Shown one piece after another: positions 62,865 through 64,000 of a stretch of 64,000 nucleotides of DNA. The position numbers were made by a program, and so were the translations under genes. Under the pieces are notes generated by a model. The model had not been told where the DNA came from. It was given only the letters and a program-made list of their open reading frames with translations, and made no database searches. The DNA is taken from the NCBI RefSeq assembly GCF_948329825.1, contig NZ_CAOJCM010000002.1, forward strand, positions 1,299,777-1,363,776. The letters run 5' to 3'. Positions within the stretch are counted from its first letter, which is position 1; the number at the start of each line of letters is the position of its first letter. This stretch comes from Paenibacillus sp. JJ-100. GTDB lineage: Bacteria; Bacillota; Bacilli; Paenibacillales; Paenibacillaceae.

Positions 62865-64000
62865 CTATACATTTTCATTGTTAATGACAAGAGACTCTTT
62901 TTGCATCTGTTCTTTTGCACCTAGCACCAACTTGCAATTTTGCTGTCCGTAACGTTCCAACAGCTCTTCTACAGGCATCACAATCATTTTGGGTACCAAC
63001 TGATCTGTACGCTGCTTCAGACGTTCTTTACCTGCCGGATGAATTACACTTAGCAGCAGTTTCAAATATAACCTGGAGGCTATACGGAACGGACCTGGAG
63101 CCAGTTCCTGTACGGTAAATCCAAATTTTTCAGGGCCACGGTTAATCATGCTCACTCCATAGATTGCTTTTGCCGAGCGCAATTCAGGTTCTGAGGCAAC
63201 TAGCTGTGCTAAATCGGGGAGCTGCTGTTCCATCGTACGAATCATGCGAATAGCCAAATGCATCGTTGAGCGTGATGTTACACCAAGTTCAAACAGCTTT
63301 TGATTGTCAAAATGCAATTCTATAATTGGATCTCCGTTTTGCATCACATAACCATCTTGCATCTCGATACATGCCCCGTGATAAACACGTGAACGAAAAT
63401 GAAGCATCGAATCTTTCGATGAAACTGGCCGCAGATGATATATCCAGTGAAACAGCTTCTCCCAACCTAACCACACAGCAACCACAGCATGTTTCCACAA
63501 CTTCAGCTTGATTGGCTCTCTCACTTGCGCTTGACTTATATTTAGTAATTCATTTATAGCGCTACTGTTCATTAATGTATCGACACGTACACTTCTCAAT
63601 CCGCGGTTCTTCGCTTCGAGCAAGAAATTCTCCAGAGCTACAAGCATCTGCTCTGGCGCCTCTGCATCTGCTCCAAGGGTTGTTCCCCGGTCATGCAGCA
63701 GCAAGACCTCTCCTCCCTTTAGCTTTTTCAGCATACGCTCTGTCAGTTGCTCTTCACTTACACTGCATTTCCAATCCTGAAACATAGAGGACCAGAGGAT
63801 GATCTTGCGTTCTTTTTTGCTGAAAAAGTCAAACAGATTCATAATGCCCCATGGCGGACGATAATAACAAGTCTTCTCCCCCGTAATTTCTTGAATAATC
63901 TGACCTGTTCGTTCGATCTGTTCCCGCACTGTTCGAGGACGCATCAACCAATTCGTTTTATGAATATAATTATGAATACCGATCAGGTGTCCTTCTTCAT
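62865..64000 (-). CDS. Polysaccharide deacetylase with C-terminal YkoP-like domain, 5' end outside the window
   Basis: The frame is open to the right edge, so the N-terminus is missing; at least 378 residues are present. At the edge it reads EGHLIGIHNYIHKTNWLMRP, the NodB-type metal-binding region with paired histidines; YYRPPWG is the next conserved motif and GGEVLLLHDRG the late one. These define a carbohydrate esterase 4 fold acting on cell-wall or extracellular glycans. The C-terminal 230 residues resemble the YkoP family (CIEMQDGYVMQNGDPIIELHFDNQKLFELG, in parts), of unknown function. The apparent start at 63947 is only an internal TTG. Confidence 0.82.
   Translation of the reverse strand, partial: EEGHLIGIHNYIHKTNWLMRPRTVREQIERTGQIIQEITGEKTCYYRPPWGIMNLFDFFSKKERKIILWSSMFQDWKCSVSEEQLTERMLKKLKGGEVLLLHDRGTTLGADAEAPEQMLVALENFLLEAKNRGLRSVRVDTLMNSSAINELLNISQAQVREPIKLKLWKHAVVAVWLGWEKLFHWIYHLRPVSSKDSMLHFRSRVYHGACIEMQDGYVMQNGDPIIELHFDNQKLFELGVTSRSTMHLAIRMIRTMEQQLPDLAQLVASEPELRSAKAIYGVSMINRGPEKFGFTVQELAPGPFRIASRLYLKLLLSVIHPAGKERLKQRTDQLVPKMIVMPVEELLERYGQQNCKLVLGAKEQMQKESLVINNENV

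Noticed and set aside
1..64000. Prophage, transposon, CRISPR or defence island
   Set aside because: No transposase, integrase, phage structural gene, Cas protein, toxin-antitoxin pair or direct-repeat array is seen; gene content is metabolic throughout.

Overview
The window is a chromosomal segment of a Gram-positive, spore-forming, carbohydrate-degrading bacterium, almost certainly a Paenibacillus. Evidence: strong AGGAGG-type ribosome binding sites, Bacillus-type mtlA-mtlR-mtlF-mtlD and glcT-ptsG-ptsH-ptsI arrangements, a split glycine decarboxylase (gcvPA/gcvPB) behind a tandem glycine riboswitch, a sigma-W-type promoter before yuaF-floT, and LplA/B/C-type sugar uptake genes with a GH105 hydrolase. 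There is no prophage, insertion sequence, CRISPR array, rRNA or tRNA. Most of it is core or sugar-metabolism DNA.

Layout. 1-4.6 kb: a cut-off DUF3817 membrane protein, a CotSA-like glycosyltransferase, a HIRAN-like protein beside a WYL regulator, an unknown protein, and ribosomal protein L25/Ctc. 4.8-10.0 kb: two paralogous type I pullulanases. One carries Big2 domains and a C-terminal CBM41-like domain; the other has its 5' end out of frame. 10.2-15.3 kb: a two-gene surface operon (SLH protein and a 1225-residue Ig-like-repeat protein). 15.5-24.4 kb: an oligosaccharide ABC importer operon (two permeases, two binding lipoproteins, GH105) with a membrane-bound AraC-type regulator. 24.5-27.0 kb: a MutS2-like ATPase without the Smr domain, behind a long leader. 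27.7-32.9 kb: mannitol PTS operon. 33.4-38.5 kb: glycine cleavage system. 38.8-44.1 kb: glucose PTS with its GlcT antiterminator. 44.2-46.4 kb: flotillin operon. 46.7-48.5 kb: iron alcohol dehydrogenase and a PPOX flavoprotein. 48.7-53.6 kb: Leloir galactose operon and divergent AraC regulator. 53.8-59.1 kb: aldo-keto reductase, sirtuin, HAD phosphatase, alpha/beta hydrolase, KDPG aldolase and KDG kinase. 59.3-64 kb: acyltransferase, KGG-repeat stress protein, ilvD, and a polysaccharide deacetylase running off the edge.

How it works together. Pullulanases, the GH105 importer, the mannitol and glucose PTS, Leloir genes and KDG kinase/aldolase form a plant-polysaccharide economy. The importer operon encodes no ATPase, so a shared MsmX-type ATPase elsewhere is expected. 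CcpA sites (a full consensus match before the first pullulanase, near matches before kdgK and mtlA) fit catabolite control.

Most interesting signal. The MutS2-like gene is preceded by a consensus-like promoter, a 7-codon leader ORF (MSVSVLN) with a strong ribosome binding site, a 12-bp perfect inverted repeat whose first arm is the end of that ORF, an antiterminator-like repeat overlapping a terminator, that terminator, and then a second terminator. This has the form of ribosome-mediated attenuation as in antibiotic-inducible ribosome-protection genes. MutS2 of Bacillus subtilis is known to act on collided ribosomes, so I infer a translation-stress-induced ribosome-rescue gene. Second in interest is the pullulanase whose conserved N-terminus lies in another frame from the start codon with the good ribosome binding site, with two GGGAAAG heptamers in the phase needed for a -1 shift.
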